A stretch of 35,058 nt of DNA, taken from NCBI GenBank assembly GCA_020832305.1, contig JAFIEV010000037.1, positions 1 through 35,058 of the forward strand, in the 5' to 3' direction. This document shows, piece by piece, positions 1 through 8,257 of the stretch. The notes below the pieces were generated by a model that saw only the letters and a list, made by a program, of their open reading frames with translations, did not search any database and had not been told where the DNA came from. The DNA is from Cyclobacteriaceae bacterium (GTDB lineage Bacteria > Bacteroidota > Bacteroidia > Cytophagales > Cyclobacteriaceae). The translations under genes were made by a program, and so were the position numbers. How positions within the stretch are numbered: the stretch's first letter is position 1; the number at the start of each line of letters is the position of its first letter.

Positions 1-540
1 AAATCACTTAATAAACCTTAAAATAGCACTTTTTGATGAATCTACCAAAAATTATTGCCTTAGATTCAAATAATAATTTTTGCCAAAAACCCGGCAGAAA
101 CTATCAAAAAAAACGTTTTTTGCGTTTTCGGGCAGAGACTAATTATCACTTCTGGTGTGTGCCTCCATTATAACCCACTAAACCAATGATTAAACACCCA
201 AAACCATCCCCATCAATACCCATCACGATAAAAAATCCCCTCTCCCCTTGCACATATCACATAAAGATTATTTCTTTGAGCAATTTTATTACTCACTTTG
301 CCAGGTCAACCCAATACCCAAAAATGGGACTGACGTGGCGGAGCTTTAAAGAGTGGACACATTCAAAAACAACAATTCATTGATTTTCAATACATTACAT
401 ATTGCATAATCAACCACCAAAACCACCAGATTTGACCCAAAAATGAACAAAAAATCCCGGGTTTTTGAGATTGAACTGAACAGTAGAAATGATCTTTCAG
501 GTAAAATACAGAAACGATACAATGCAAGATGCTTTTTTAG
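1..540. other. Intergenic stretch without a supported gene
   Basis: I see no credible coding region here. A 65-codon open frame at 186-383 has a low-complexity Pro/Ile/Lys/Thr-rich translation and no family signature. An A/T palindrome (AAAAAACGTTTTTT, about 108-121) lies between two similar short strings (CCGGCAGAAACT near 91 and CGGGCAGAGACT near 129); it could be the terminator or leader of something upstream, but it is not a clean stem followed by a T run. If the missing ABC permease partner of the 1220 gene exists, it would lie upstream of this stretch. Confidence 0.5.
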
Positions 541-625
541 TCGTTAAACGTTAAAAATGTTAAACGTTAATCGCTTAACACACACTTAATACTTAACATT
601 TAACGCTTAACCCTTAACACTCAAC
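541..625. repeat. TTAACNN-type short tandem repeats
   Basis: The core TTAAC recurs about every 7 bases, with variants TTAACAT, TTAACGC, TTAACCC and TTAACAC, although the spacing is irregular at the left end. The same word family reappears in perfect 7-bp register at 30155-30203, so this is a degenerate copy of a genome-resident repeat family and not a chance AT-rich run. Confidence 0.75.
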
Positions 626-679
626 TGCCAATAAAGCAAAAAGATGATAGTTCAAAGTTTACAGACTGTAGAAAATATC

Positions 680-728
680 CTACGAGCTACGAGCTCTGAA
701 CTCCGAGCTACGAGCTCCGAACTAACCG
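680..728. repeat. CTACGAG-type heptamer array upstream of the four-helix-bundle gene
   Basis: Seven consecutive 7-bp units of the form CTMCGAR (CTACGAG, CTACGAG, CTCTGAA, CTCCGAG, CTACGAG, CTCCGAA, CTAACCG) run up to 4 bases before the ATG at 733. There is no purine-rich ribosome-binding site between array and start, so the array is effectively the 5' leader of the next gene. Confidence 0.85.
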
Positions 729-732
729 ACTA

Positions 733-1104
733 ATGGAAGAATTCGACTTTAAAAAACTCATTGTTTGGCAAAAAGCAGTAGAATACGCTAAAGATGTTAT
801 CATTACAGTCGAAGCAAACCATTCTGAAAGAAAACATTTCCGTCTTTTAGAACAAGCAGAATCTTCAGCATCATCTATAGCGATGAATATTGCCGAGGGT
901 AAAGGAAGGTATTCAAAAAAAGAATTTGTTCAATACCTCTATATCGCCAGAGGATCTTTATTCGAAACAGTAACTTTACTGCATATCTTTGCAGAAATGA
1001 AATGGATCGATAAAAACATACAACTCGAACTTGAACAAAAAGCAAAAGAACTAGCAAAAATGCTTAACGGACTTATTAACTCAGTAAAAAAGAGTAATAA
1101 CTAA
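733..1104 (+). CDS. Four-helix bundle protein (23S rRNA intervening-sequence protein family)
   Basis: The 123-residue product has the hallmarks of the four-helix bundle / S23 family (TIGR02436, PF05635): the N-terminal FKKLIVWQKAVEYA helix, a central RLLEQAESSASSIAMNIAEG segment and a FVQYLYIARGSLFE helix. Length is typical. Members are found inside rRNA intervening sequences and also as stray single genes in Bacteroidota; their function is unknown. The fold is shared with Avd, the accessory protein of diversity-generating retroelements, but no reverse transcriptase or template repeat is visible. The gene sits between two CTACGAG heptamer arrays and just before an ABC exporter ATPase, an odd place that suggests insertion into the glycan operon together with the repeats. 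The ATG directly follows the array and no Shine-Dalgarno is seen. Confidence 0.88.
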   Translation: MEEFDFKKLIVWQKAVEYAKDVIITVEANHSERKHFRLLEQAESSASSIAMNIAEGKGRYSKKEFVQYLYIARGSLFETVTLLHIFAEMKWIDKNIQLELEQKAKELAKMLNGLINSVKKSNN

Positions 1105-1132
1105 ATATAGGATAATGCTCCTAAACACAGCT

Positions 1133-1219
1133 CTACGAGCTACCAGCTACGAGCTACGAACTATAATATCCTCCGAGCTCTGAACAACGCACTATGAGCT
1201 ACTAACTACCAACTAACAT
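1133..1219. repeat. CTACGAG-type heptamer array abutting the ABC ATPase start codon
   Basis: Units CTACGAG, CTACCAG, CTACGAG, CTACGAA, CTATAAT are followed by a 3-base slip, then CTCCGAG, CTCTGAA, CAACGCA, CTATGAG, CTACTAA, CTACCAA, CTAACAT, with the ATG of the exporter gene beginning at the next base (1220). Units decay in similarity toward the right end. The array forms the whole visible 5' leader of the gene. Confidence 0.85.
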
Positions 1220-2500
1220 ATGTCAAACACCGTCATACAGGTCTCCAACCTTTCCAAACTCTATCGCCTCGGAGAAGTGGGCACCGGCACCATATCCCAC
1301 GACCTTAACCGCTGGTGGTCAAAGGTAAGAGGAAAAGAAGATCCTTTTGCCAAAGTAGGCACCGTGAACGACCGGACACAAAAAGCCGAAAAAGGCGAAC
1401 ACGTTTGGGCCTTGAGAGACATTAATTTTAAAGTGGAGCAAGGCGAAGTACTGGGCATTATTGGAAAGAATGGCGCCGGAAAAAGCACCTTGCTAAAACT
1501 ACTAAGTCGTGTCACCTCTCCTACCACCGGCGAGATCAAAGCCAAGGGACGTATAGCCAGTTTACTGGAAGTAGGCACAGGATTTAACCCTGAGATGACC
1601 GGAAGAGAAAATATCTATATGAACGGCACCATTTTAGGTATGCGCCGGAGGGAAATCACCGCCAAGCTCGATGACATTGTAGACTTTGCCGGCGTAGCCA
1701 AATACCTCGATACCCCAACCAAACGATACAGCAGTGGGATGACGGTTCGTTTGGGTTTTGCTGTGGCTGCTTTTCTGGAACCGGAAATTTTAATAGTAGA
1801 TGAAGTCCTCGCCGTAGGAGATGCAGAATTTCAAAAAAGAGCCATAGGCAAAATGCAGGATATTAGCAAAGGTGGGGGAAGGACGGTGCTTTTTGTGAGT
1901 CATAATATGGGGAGCGTAAACGCACTATGCACTAAGGCAATTATTCTCACAAATGGTAAGGTAACCACTACAGGAAATGTCGATAAAGTTATACAGGAAT
2001 ATTTAAATGCTAAAGTTGCTTTTGAAGGGTTTAATTTTAAAAATAGATTTAATGAAAGTAATAAGCCTATAGCCTATTATGCTGGGGCAAGTGTAAAAAA
2101 CAAAGAAGGTTCACATATAAACACTGCAATTGCTGGTGAGCCTTTATCTATAGAATTAGAGTATGTGGCTGAATCAAATGATTTACCGCTGCATTTCTAT
2201 ATTGGCGTATATAATGGATACGGAGATAAAATTTTACATCTAGGTTCGCCATATTCTAAAGAAATTGATGAGCGTAAAATCAAGAAAAAAGGTATAGTTA
2301 CATGCCATTTCGATAAATTACCACTACCAGAAGGCAATTACACCTTTAATATTTCCTTACATCATACAAATTCCAGTGTAGATATAGTAAGGAATGCTTT
2401 CAGGCTTACTGTTGAAAATGGTGATTTCTTTGGTACGGGTAAAATTCCGCCTTCATCGGTTAACAAAATATTAATAGATCAAAAGTGGATCGTTAATTAG
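1220..2500 (+). CDS. Polysaccharide ABC exporter ATPase with C-terminal Wzt-like domain
   Basis: The ATPase powers export of a lipid-linked polysaccharide across the inner membrane. Walker A is GKNGAGKS (residues 82-89), the signature motif is YSSGM (170-174), Walker B is ILIVDEV (190-196) and the switch histidine is in VSHN (about H228). Residues about 270-426 form an extra domain of the kind that in Wzt proteins binds the glycan terminus. The family normally works with a Wzm-type permease, which is not in this window and may lie upstream. Composition changes sharply near base 1930: the nucleotide-binding half is GC-balanced and the C-terminal half AT-rich like the following genes, so the gene looks mosaic. 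It starts immediately after a heptamer array with no Shine-Dalgarno. The next gene follows after 6 bases. Confidence 0.93.
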   Translation: MSNTVIQVSNLSKLYRLGEVGTGTISHDLNRWWSKVRGKEDPFAKVGTVNDRTQKAEKGEHVWALRDINFKVEQGEVLGIIGKNGAGKSTLLKLLSRVTSPTTGEIKAKGRIASLLEVGTGFNPEMTGRENIYMNGTILGMRRREITAKLDDIVDFAGVAKYLDTPTKRYSSGMTVRLGFAVAAFLEPEILIVDEVLAVGDAEFQKRAIGKMQDISKGGGRTVLFVSHNMGSVNALCTKAIILTNGKVTTTGNVDKVIQEYLNAKVAFEGFNFKNRFNESNKPIAYYAGASVKNKEGSHINTAIAGEPLSIELEYVAESNDLPLHFYIGVYNGYGDKILHLGSPYSKEIDERKIKKKGIVTCHFDKLPLPEGNYTFNISLHHTNSSVDIVRNAFRLTVENGDFFGTGKIPPSSVNKILIDQKWIVN

Positions 2501-2506
2501 CTAAGA

Positions 2507-3940
2507 ATGAGTTTAGAACTTCTGGATAAAGTTATTAAAGGTGGCTATTGCATCGGTTGTGGAGCGTGTACAACCAGCGAAAACTCACCTTACACAATAC
2601 AAACCAATGAAAAAGGCTGTTATGAAGCAAAACTCAGAGCTCCAACCGAAAACTTTTCAGATGAAGCCGAGCTTAAGGTATGTCCATTCTATGAAAGTCA
2701 ACTAAATGAAGATGTTTTGTCAAAGAAACTTTTTGAACATGACAATTCATACGACGAAAAAATTGGATGGTATCAAAACATCTATGCTGGACGGGTTAAA
2801 GATAATGAGTATTTTTTAAGAGGCAGTTCAGGTGGCTTTGCAAAATGGCTATTAAGAAAATTACTTGAAAAAAATCTTGTTGATTATGTAATTCAAGTCT
2901 ATAATAATGAAGGCAATCCGGATAACCTCTTTGAGTACAGAGTAGTAAATACTTTGGATGAGGTGGACGCAGGCTCTAAATCTGTATATTATCCGGTTGA
3001 AATGTCTGAAGTGCTGTCATTTGTTAAAAAGAACCCTGGTAGATACGCCATAACCGGTGTTCCTTGTTTTATTAAAGGTATCAGGCTTTTACAACAAAAT
3101 GAACCCATCTTTGCTGAAAGGATAAAATTTTGCATAGGTATAATTTGCGGCCACTTAAAAAGCAAATATTATGCTGAAATGATAGGTTGGCAATTGGGTG
3201 TGAAACCAAAAGAGTTATCGCATATTGATTTTAGAGTTAAAATCCCTGGAAAGAAAGCCAATGAAAAAGGCGTTCAAGCTAAATCAATAACTGGTTTTAC
3301 CTCAAAAGCAGAAATTGTACAAAATATCTTTGGCACAAATTATGGACACGGCTTTTTCAAATATAATGCTTGCGATTACTGCGATGATGTAATTGCGGAA
3401 ACAGCAGATATATCCATAGGAGATGCCTGGCTACCTGAATATCTAGGTTCCGGAACAAGTATCATTGCTTCAAGAAATGAAAATATCACAAATATCATTA
3501 ATGAATATCATGAATCTGCGCTGACTTTAGATGAAATTGAACCTGAAAAATTATATAAATCACAAGAAGCCGGTTATAGACATAGAAGAGAAGGATTGTC
3601 AGTAAGACTTGCACTTAAATCTAAAAAAAGTCATTGGTACCCTAAAAAAAGAACCCATATTGATTTAACAACAATTACAAAAAAAAGGGCTCGTATTTAT
3701 AGACAAAGGGTTACACTTGCCCAAAAAAGTTTCAGATATTATATAAAATCAAAAGAAAAATCTGACTTATCATATTTCATAAAAAGTATGTCTTTTGAAA
3801 TAGATTTATACGGTAGTTTGTATAAAAATAAAAAATCGTTAAAAATCAGATTTTATGAATTATTGATATCATTAAAAATAGGAATTTACTTACGGAATAT
3901 TAAAAAAAATGTCGAAAAATACATTTATTCAAATAGATAA
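2507..3940 (+). CDS. F420-dehydrogenase beta-subunit-like iron-sulfur protein linked to pyruvyl transfer
   Basis: The 477-residue protein carries an N-terminal ferredoxin-like cluster motif (CIGCGAC, Cys15/18/21, with a further Cys59 in CPFYES) and a later CDYC pair (about residues 289-292), then the FrhB/FdhB C-terminal type domain (SIGDAWLPEY near 305). Proteins of this kind are very often encoded next to polysaccharide pyruvyl transferases in glycan loci. Their reaction there is not established, and an actual role with F420 is unlikely to follow from the name alone. Its last 32 bases overlap the pyruvyl transferase gene, which suggests translational coupling. The C-terminal about 100 residues are basic and AT-rich in codon use. 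Confidence 0.85.
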   Translation: MSLELLDKVIKGGYCIGCGACTTSENSPYTIQTNEKGCYEAKLRAPTENFSDEAELKVCPFYESQLNEDVLSKKLFEHDNSYDEKIGWYQNIYAGRVKDNEYFLRGSSGGFAKWLLRKLLEKNLVDYVIQVYNNEGNPDNLFEYRVVNTLDEVDAGSKSVYYPVEMSEVLSFVKKNPGRYAITGVPCFIKGIRLLQQNEPIFAERIKFCIGIICGHLKSKYYAEMIGWQLGVKPKELSHIDFRVKIPGKKANEKGVQAKSITGFTSKAEIVQNIFGTNYGHGFFKYNACDYCDDVIAETADISIGDAWLPEYLGSGTSIIASRNENITNIINEYHESALTLDEIEPEKLYKSQEAGYRHRREGLSVRLALKSKKSHWYPKKRTHIDLTTITKKRARIYRQRVTLAQKSFRYYIKSKEKSDLSYFIKSMSFEIDLYGSLYKNKKSLKIRFYELLISLKIGIYLRNIKKNVEKYIYSNR

Positions 3941-5060
3941 CGTTGGTTTTCTCAACAAAGGTGCAGAATTGATGTTGTATGCCATCATGCAACGTCTTGA
4001 AGGTGACCCTGGAATAAATGCAAAATTTGTTGCTGGTAAAATTTACGGCAATGAAATGCAGATTCGAAAATCGGGATTGTACCAAATTCCCTATCTTCAG
4101 CGATACAAAATCAAGTTTCATGAAAAATTTACCACAGGCCAGCTTTCGAGACTCGGACTTGTGAATAAAAGAGATGTATCTGTCTTATTAGATGCCGGGG
4201 GCTTTCAATTTGGGGACCAATGGGAAAAGTATAATCAAAATAATCTAAATGTGAATCTAAAAGAATATTATGCATACTACAAAAAGAGGCAATGTAAAAT
4301 CATTTTTCTGCCACAGGCTTTTGGTCCCTTCACAAAACCCTTATCAACAGAGAGGATAGAAATTGTCTATGACGCTGCAGATATTCTTTATGCACGTGAA
4401 AAAACTTCCTACAATTACCTGATTGAATTATTTGGTAAGTCTGATAAAATCAGACTAGCACCTGACTTCACTTCTCTTGCTGAATGTGATCTGCCACTTA
4501 AACTTTATCACAGAGTAAAAGATGCAGTATGTATAATACCTAATGCTCGAATGACTGATATGACTAATAAGGAAATCTCAGATGCTTACACGAAATTTTT
4601 GTATGAAGTTGCAACCTATGTTTTAAATAGGAGAGAAAAACTTGTGCTACTTAATCACGAAGGTCCTGGAGATTGGGTGTTAATTCAGGATTTACTTAAG
4701 AAATTTGATGACCGAGATGAAATAATAGAGGCTATCGATGGACTCGATGCTCTTGAAATAAAAGCCGTGATCGGGCACTGTAAACTCCTTATATCTTCGC
4801 GTTTTCATGGAGTAGTCAGTGGCTTTAACCAAGGTATTCCGACACTTTGCACCAGCTGGAGCCACAAGTATGAGGAGTTACTAAATGATTATAGATTACC
4901 AGGTAACATAATAAATATAAACAAACCAGATTCAACAATAGATATTATCAACTCTGTACTAAAGACTCCTGATAAATTCAGACCAGAGGTAAAAACTATA
5001 TCTAAACTTAAAATAAACTCTGAACAAATGTGGAAAGATATTTTAGCTGTCATTGCATAG
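3909..5060 (+). CDS. Polysaccharide pyruvyl transferase family protein
   Basis: The family (PF04230) transfers a pyruvyl ketal from phosphoenolpyruvate onto a sugar of an exopolysaccharide or cell-wall polymer. Recognisable motifs are NKGAELML near the N-terminus, DAGGFQFG, FLPQAFGPF and the C-terminal SSRFHGVVSG with a following TLCTSWSHKYEEL. At 383 residues it has the usual length. The start ATG lies inside the end of the preceding iron-sulfur protein gene (32-base overlap), and the two are a recurrent pair in glycan clusters. It is followed by a 258-base AT-rich gap, so it probably ends a transcriptional subunit. Confidence 0.92.
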   Translation: MSKNTFIQIDNVGFLNKGAELMLYAIMQRLEGDPGINAKFVAGKIYGNEMQIRKSGLYQIPYLQRYKIKFHEKFTTGQLSRLGLVNKRDVSVLLDAGGFQFGDQWEKYNQNNLNVNLKEYYAYYKKRQCKIIFLPQAFGPFTKPLSTERIEIVYDAADILYAREKTSYNYLIELFGKSDKIRLAPDFTSLAECDLPLKLYHRVKDAVCIIPNARMTDMTNKEISDAYTKFLYEVATYVLNRREKLVLLNHEGPGDWVLIQDLLKKFDDRDEIIEAIDGLDALEIKAVIGHCKLLISSRFHGVVSGFNQGIPTLCTSWSHKYEELLNDYRLPGNIININKPDSTIDIINSVLKTPDKFRPEVKTISKLKINSEQMWKDILAVIA

Positions 5061-5318
5061 ATAAAATATGATATTTTTCTATTTTAACAAAAATAATAAA
5101 TAAAAAAAGAAATATTGCAAAATAGGAACTACAAATTTAAACAATTATTAATTAGCATTTTTTAATTAATATTTAAGCTTAATTAAAAACACTTAAAATA
5201 CATTAATACCTGATCAATCCTATTCCTTTATGATCAATAAATAATTCTATAATTCTTGCTGCATGATTTTTGAAAATGTATATAAATATATGAGTTAAAT
5301 TGTATTTCAGATTATACA
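5061..5318. other. AT-rich intergenic gap
   Basis: This 258-base stretch is extremely AT-rich, with no ORF of note and no clear hairpin plus T run. GATTTTTG at 5265-5272 is one mismatch from the Bacteroidota -7 element TAnnTTTG, but I find no TTTG at the right distance upstream. A promoter for the following glycosyltransferase genes is plausible but not demonstrated. Confidence 0.4.
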
Positions 5319-6221
5319 TTGAATAAAGAAATTATTATGAACGAACCATTGATTAGCATTGTAATTCCAGTATACAATAGACCTGTAGAGTTAAAAAGAG
5401 CCATTTCAAGCGTTCTCTCTCAAACATATCAGATTTTTGAAGTTATAATAATAGATGATTGTTCTACCTATGATTTAAGAAAAGTAATTGAAGTCTTTAA
5501 AGATGAAAGATTGGTTTACCATAAACTTTCTGAAAAGCGAAATGCAAATGTGGCTAGAAATCTAGGTGCGAAATTAGCAAAGGGCACCTATATCGCTTTT
5601 CTAGACTCTGATGACGAGTGGATGCCCTTTCATTTAGAACGCAGAATTCAAAAAATTCAAGAATGGAGGTGTGACGGTATTTTTGGTAGCGCTAAGATTT
5701 TTCATAATGAGTTTACAACATATAGAATAAGCAGAAAACTAAAAATTAATGAGTCATTTATAAACTATCTATTGTCAGACGGTTTTGCCCAAACAACTTC
5801 ATTTTTTTTTAAGAATTCGGCACTAAAAAATATATTTTGGAATGAGGAATTAAAAAGACACCAAGATTACGACTTTATTGTAAGGCTAAGTGAATCTTAC
5901 AAATTATTCCCAGATGCTGAACCAACAATAATTATACACTGGGAAGAAAATAAAGTTACTTACCATTTCGATTCTTGCATTAAATTTATTAACGCTAACA
6001 AAGCTAAAATTGAACCGAAAATTTATAACAAATATCATTCAAAACTTTTATGGTTCGCAAGAAATGAGGGAGACATTAAGTTTATAAAACACTATGAGAA
6101 AGAAGCAGTAAGGTATCCGAAATATCTTTCTCTATCGGAATTTTTAAATACGTCTAAAAAAAGAAAATTTCCATTCATTATTTATTATAAATTAAAATTT
6201 GGATTTTTAAATTTCTTTTGA
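5319..6221 (+). CDS. GT2 family glycosyltransferase
   Basis: GT-A fold transferase: SIVIPVYNRP at residues 13-22, the nucleotide-binding IDD (45-47), and the metal-binding DSDD (96-99) in AFLDSDDEW; RHQDYDF further on fits the acceptor-side acidic motif. It would transfer a sugar from a nucleotide donor to the lipid-linked repeat unit at the cytoplasmic membrane face. The open frame can start at TTG 5319, but an in-frame ATG at 5337 (giving MNEPLIS) leaves the whole domain intact and is the better choice. Sugar specificity cannot be read from the sequence. Its TGA overlaps the next start. Confidence 0.9.
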   Translation: MNKEIIMNEPLISIVIPVYNRPVELKRAISSVLSQTYQIFEVIIIDDCSTYDLRKVIEVFKDERLVYHKLSEKRNANVARNLGAKLAKGTYIAFLDSDDEWMPFHLERRIQKIQEWRCDGIFGSAKIFHNEFTTYRISRKLKINESFINYLLSDGFAQTTSFFFKNSALKNIFWNEELKRHQDYDFIVRLSESYKLFPDAEPTIIIHWEENKVTYHFDSCIKFINANKAKIEPKIYNKYHSKLLWFARNEGDIKFIKHYEKEAVRYPKYLSLSEFLNTSKKRKFPFIIYYKLKFGFLNFF

Positions 6222-7129
6222 AATTGGAAAAAGGGATATCAGTAATTGTTTGTACATTCAATCGTAGTAACCTTTTGAAAGATTGTCTGGGCTCATTAAC
6301 ACCTGAATTTATTCAATTCTCTAAAAATGAATATGAAGTAATTATTATCAATAATAATTCTTCAGATAGAACAGAATCGATCGCTCAGGAATATATCGAT
6401 AAATATGATAACTTCAGGTATATTGTTGAATTTAACCAAGGGCTAAGTTATTCAAAAAACAGAGGATATAAAGAGGCTAAATATAATTGGATCACATATC
6501 TTGATGATGATGCAAAAGCTAAACCAGGATATTTAACCAGGGCACAGTATGTAATTAACCATTTTCCCTTTGATTGTTTTGGGGGAGTTTATCTGGCATG
6601 GTACAAAAATCCTAAACCAGACTGGGTTCCTTCCTGGTTTGGCTCAAAATCAAATCTGAGGGATGATATTGGAGAAATAAAGACTGGTTTTTTAAGTGGT
6701 AGTGTTAGTTTCTATAAAAAAAATATTCTGGAGGAGCTTGGAGGCTTTCCAGTACACTTAGGTATGAAAGGTAATAGGGTAGCATATGGTGAAGAGGATT
6801 ATCTACAAATTCAAATGAGAAAGAAAGGTCATCTAATTGGGTTTGATCCCGATCTTAAAATTGATCATTTGGTGAATGTGCATAAACTTAAGCCGGGCTG
6901 GTTTATCAGATCGCAATTTATACAGGGCAAGACAAATTCGGAAATATCTGGTCTTAATGAATCTATTATACTACTATTTTGGAGAACATGCAAAGAGCTA
7001 TTAGGCAGATTCAAAATAAACATTTCCAGATATTTTAGGGGAGAAATTGACTATAAAACATTTTTAGTTAATGTAATATATCCATTTTCCTATAGGATTG
7101 GACTTATCATTGGAAAATTGAACCATTAA
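6218..7129 (+). CDS. GT2 family glycosyltransferase
   Basis: The N-terminal SVIVCTFNRS (residues 8-17), the DDD metal-binding motif (96-98, YLDDDAKAKPG) and the GEEDY motif near 191 mark a GT2 enzyme. The WYKNPKPDWVPSWFG segment is typical of a subgroup common in Bacteroidota glycan clusters. No ATG is available ahead of the domain; TTG at 6218, overlapping the previous stop as TTGA, is the likely start, with a second in-frame TTG two codons on. Donor and acceptor are unknown. Confidence 0.88.
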   Translation: MKLEKGISVIVCTFNRSNLLKDCLGSLTPEFIQFSKNEYEVIIINNNSSDRTESIAQEYIDKYDNFRYIVEFNQGLSYSKNRGYKEAKYNWITYLDDDAKAKPGYLTRAQYVINHFPFDCFGGVYLAWYKNPKPDWVPSWFGSKSNLRDDIGEIKTGFLSGSVSFYKKNILEELGGFPVHLGMKGNRVAYGEEDYLQIQMRKKGHLIGFDPDLKIDHLVNVHKLKPGWFIRSQFIQGKTNSEISGLNESIILLFWRTCKELLGRFKINISRYFRGEIDYKTFLVNVIYPFSYRIGLIIGKLNH

Positions 7130-7243
7130 CCTTTACCTGTAAACAAAATTCTTTATGAACATCAGTAATAAACCATATATATAGGATTTAAATTAATAAA
7201 AAAGGAGTGTAAGTATATAAAGTCATATAAAGAAGTATGAAAT
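7130..7243. other. Short AT-rich gap with displaced AGGAG
   Basis: The gap contains AAAGGAG around 7200-7206, far (about 38 bases) from the TTG start at 7244. An ATG at 7237 is in another frame and opens only a short peptide. No promoter of the Bacteroidota type is visible. Confidence 0.3.
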
Positions 7244-8257
7244 TTGGAGTCAAAAAACAACCTTCTGGTATCACTTGTAATTCCTACCTTTAATAGGACT
7301 TTCTATTTAGAGGCTACAATAGAATCTATTGTAGCGCAGAAATTTCAGTATTGGGAATGCATTATTGTTGATGATGGCTCTACTTCGCAACATTTAGCTC
7401 ATATCGAAAACATTGCCAATATCGACGAGAGACTACGATTTATAAAGCGAAGTAAAACACCGAGGGGAGCAGCAAATTGCCGAAATATTGGAATTGAAAA
7501 CGCTAAAGGGAATTTAATCATTTTTCTGGATTCCGATGATTTATTAGCCCCTCATTGCCTCGAACATAGAGTGAAAATAATGAAAGAAAACCCTAATCTG
7601 GATTTTGCGGTTTTTCCCATGCTTATTTTTAAACTTGAAAAGGAAAATGAAAAGTTTTTCTGGAATGTGGTAAGCGAAGAAGATGACCTGAATCGTTTTC
7701 TTCGGCTTGATGCAGTTTGGCAAACCACAGGTCCAATTTGGCGAAAAAAAACACTGCAAAAAATTGGAGGTTTTTCAGAAGACCTGCATTGCTGGCAGGA
7801 TGTAGATCTACATTTGAAAGCTTTATTAAGTGGCTTTAAATATAAAAAGTTATATGACCTGCCTCCTGATTGCTACTATCGTCGACACAATGAAGGTAGT
7901 ATAAGTCAAAATAGAATTAATACACCGGAAAAGCTAAAAAGTCGTTGGCAGATATTTACCAAAGTGTTTCAAAACCTTCTTGATTTTGACGAGAATTGGA
8001 AACAAAAGTATGGGAAAAGTCTAGAAGTGATGCTCATAAGCATACTTTTTAGCGCCCTAACAGCTCATAACTTCAGATTTTTTATTTCTAAATTTTTCAG
8101 AAAAGACACTTTTTCTGTTTTAGCATTAATAAAGATATTTGAATTAAGCTTAGCGTGCTTTTGCTACATGAGTAGACTGACAATATTAAAAAGAATGGCA
8201 CAAAAACGAATAGGAAAAAGTTTGCCGGAAACAAAAATCGGAAAAGTTGCCTGCTGA
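7244..8257 (+). CDS. GT2 family glycosyltransferase
   Basis: SLVIPTFNRTF (residues 10-20), the VDD motif (42-44) and DSDD (96-99, IIFLDSDDLL) define the GT-A nucleotide and metal sites, and HCWQDVDLHL supplies a later acidic motif. The last about 70 residues are hydrophobic and basic, suggesting membrane association. The start is TTG at 7244, the only initiation codon just ahead of the domain. The 3' end overlaps the next gene by 11 bases. Specificity is unknown. Confidence 0.88.
   Translation: MESKNNLLVSLVIPTFNRTFYLEATIESIVAQKFQYWECIIVDDGSTSQHLAHIENIANIDERLRFIKRSKTPRGAANCRNIGIENAKGNLIIFLDSDDLLAPHCLEHRVKIMKENPNLDFAVFPMLIFKLEKENEKFFWNVVSEEDDLNRFLRLDAVWQTTGPIWRKKTLQKIGGFSEDLHCWQDVDLHLKALLSGFKYKKLYDLPPDCYYRRHNEGSISQNRINTPEKLKSRWQIFTKVFQNLLDFDENWKQKYGKSLEVMLISILFSALTAHNFRFFISKFFRKDTFSVLALIKIFELSLACFCYMSRLTILKRMAQKRIGKSLPETKIGKVAC

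Noticed and set aside
186-383. 65-codon open frame near the left edge
   Set aside because: Low-complexity translation with no family resemblance, poor start context and a setting of AT-rich intergenic DNA; treated as chance.
680-1219. Diversity-generating retroelement
   Set aside because: The four-helix-bundle protein shares a fold with Avd, but there is no reverse transcriptase, template repeat or variable-region protein in the window.
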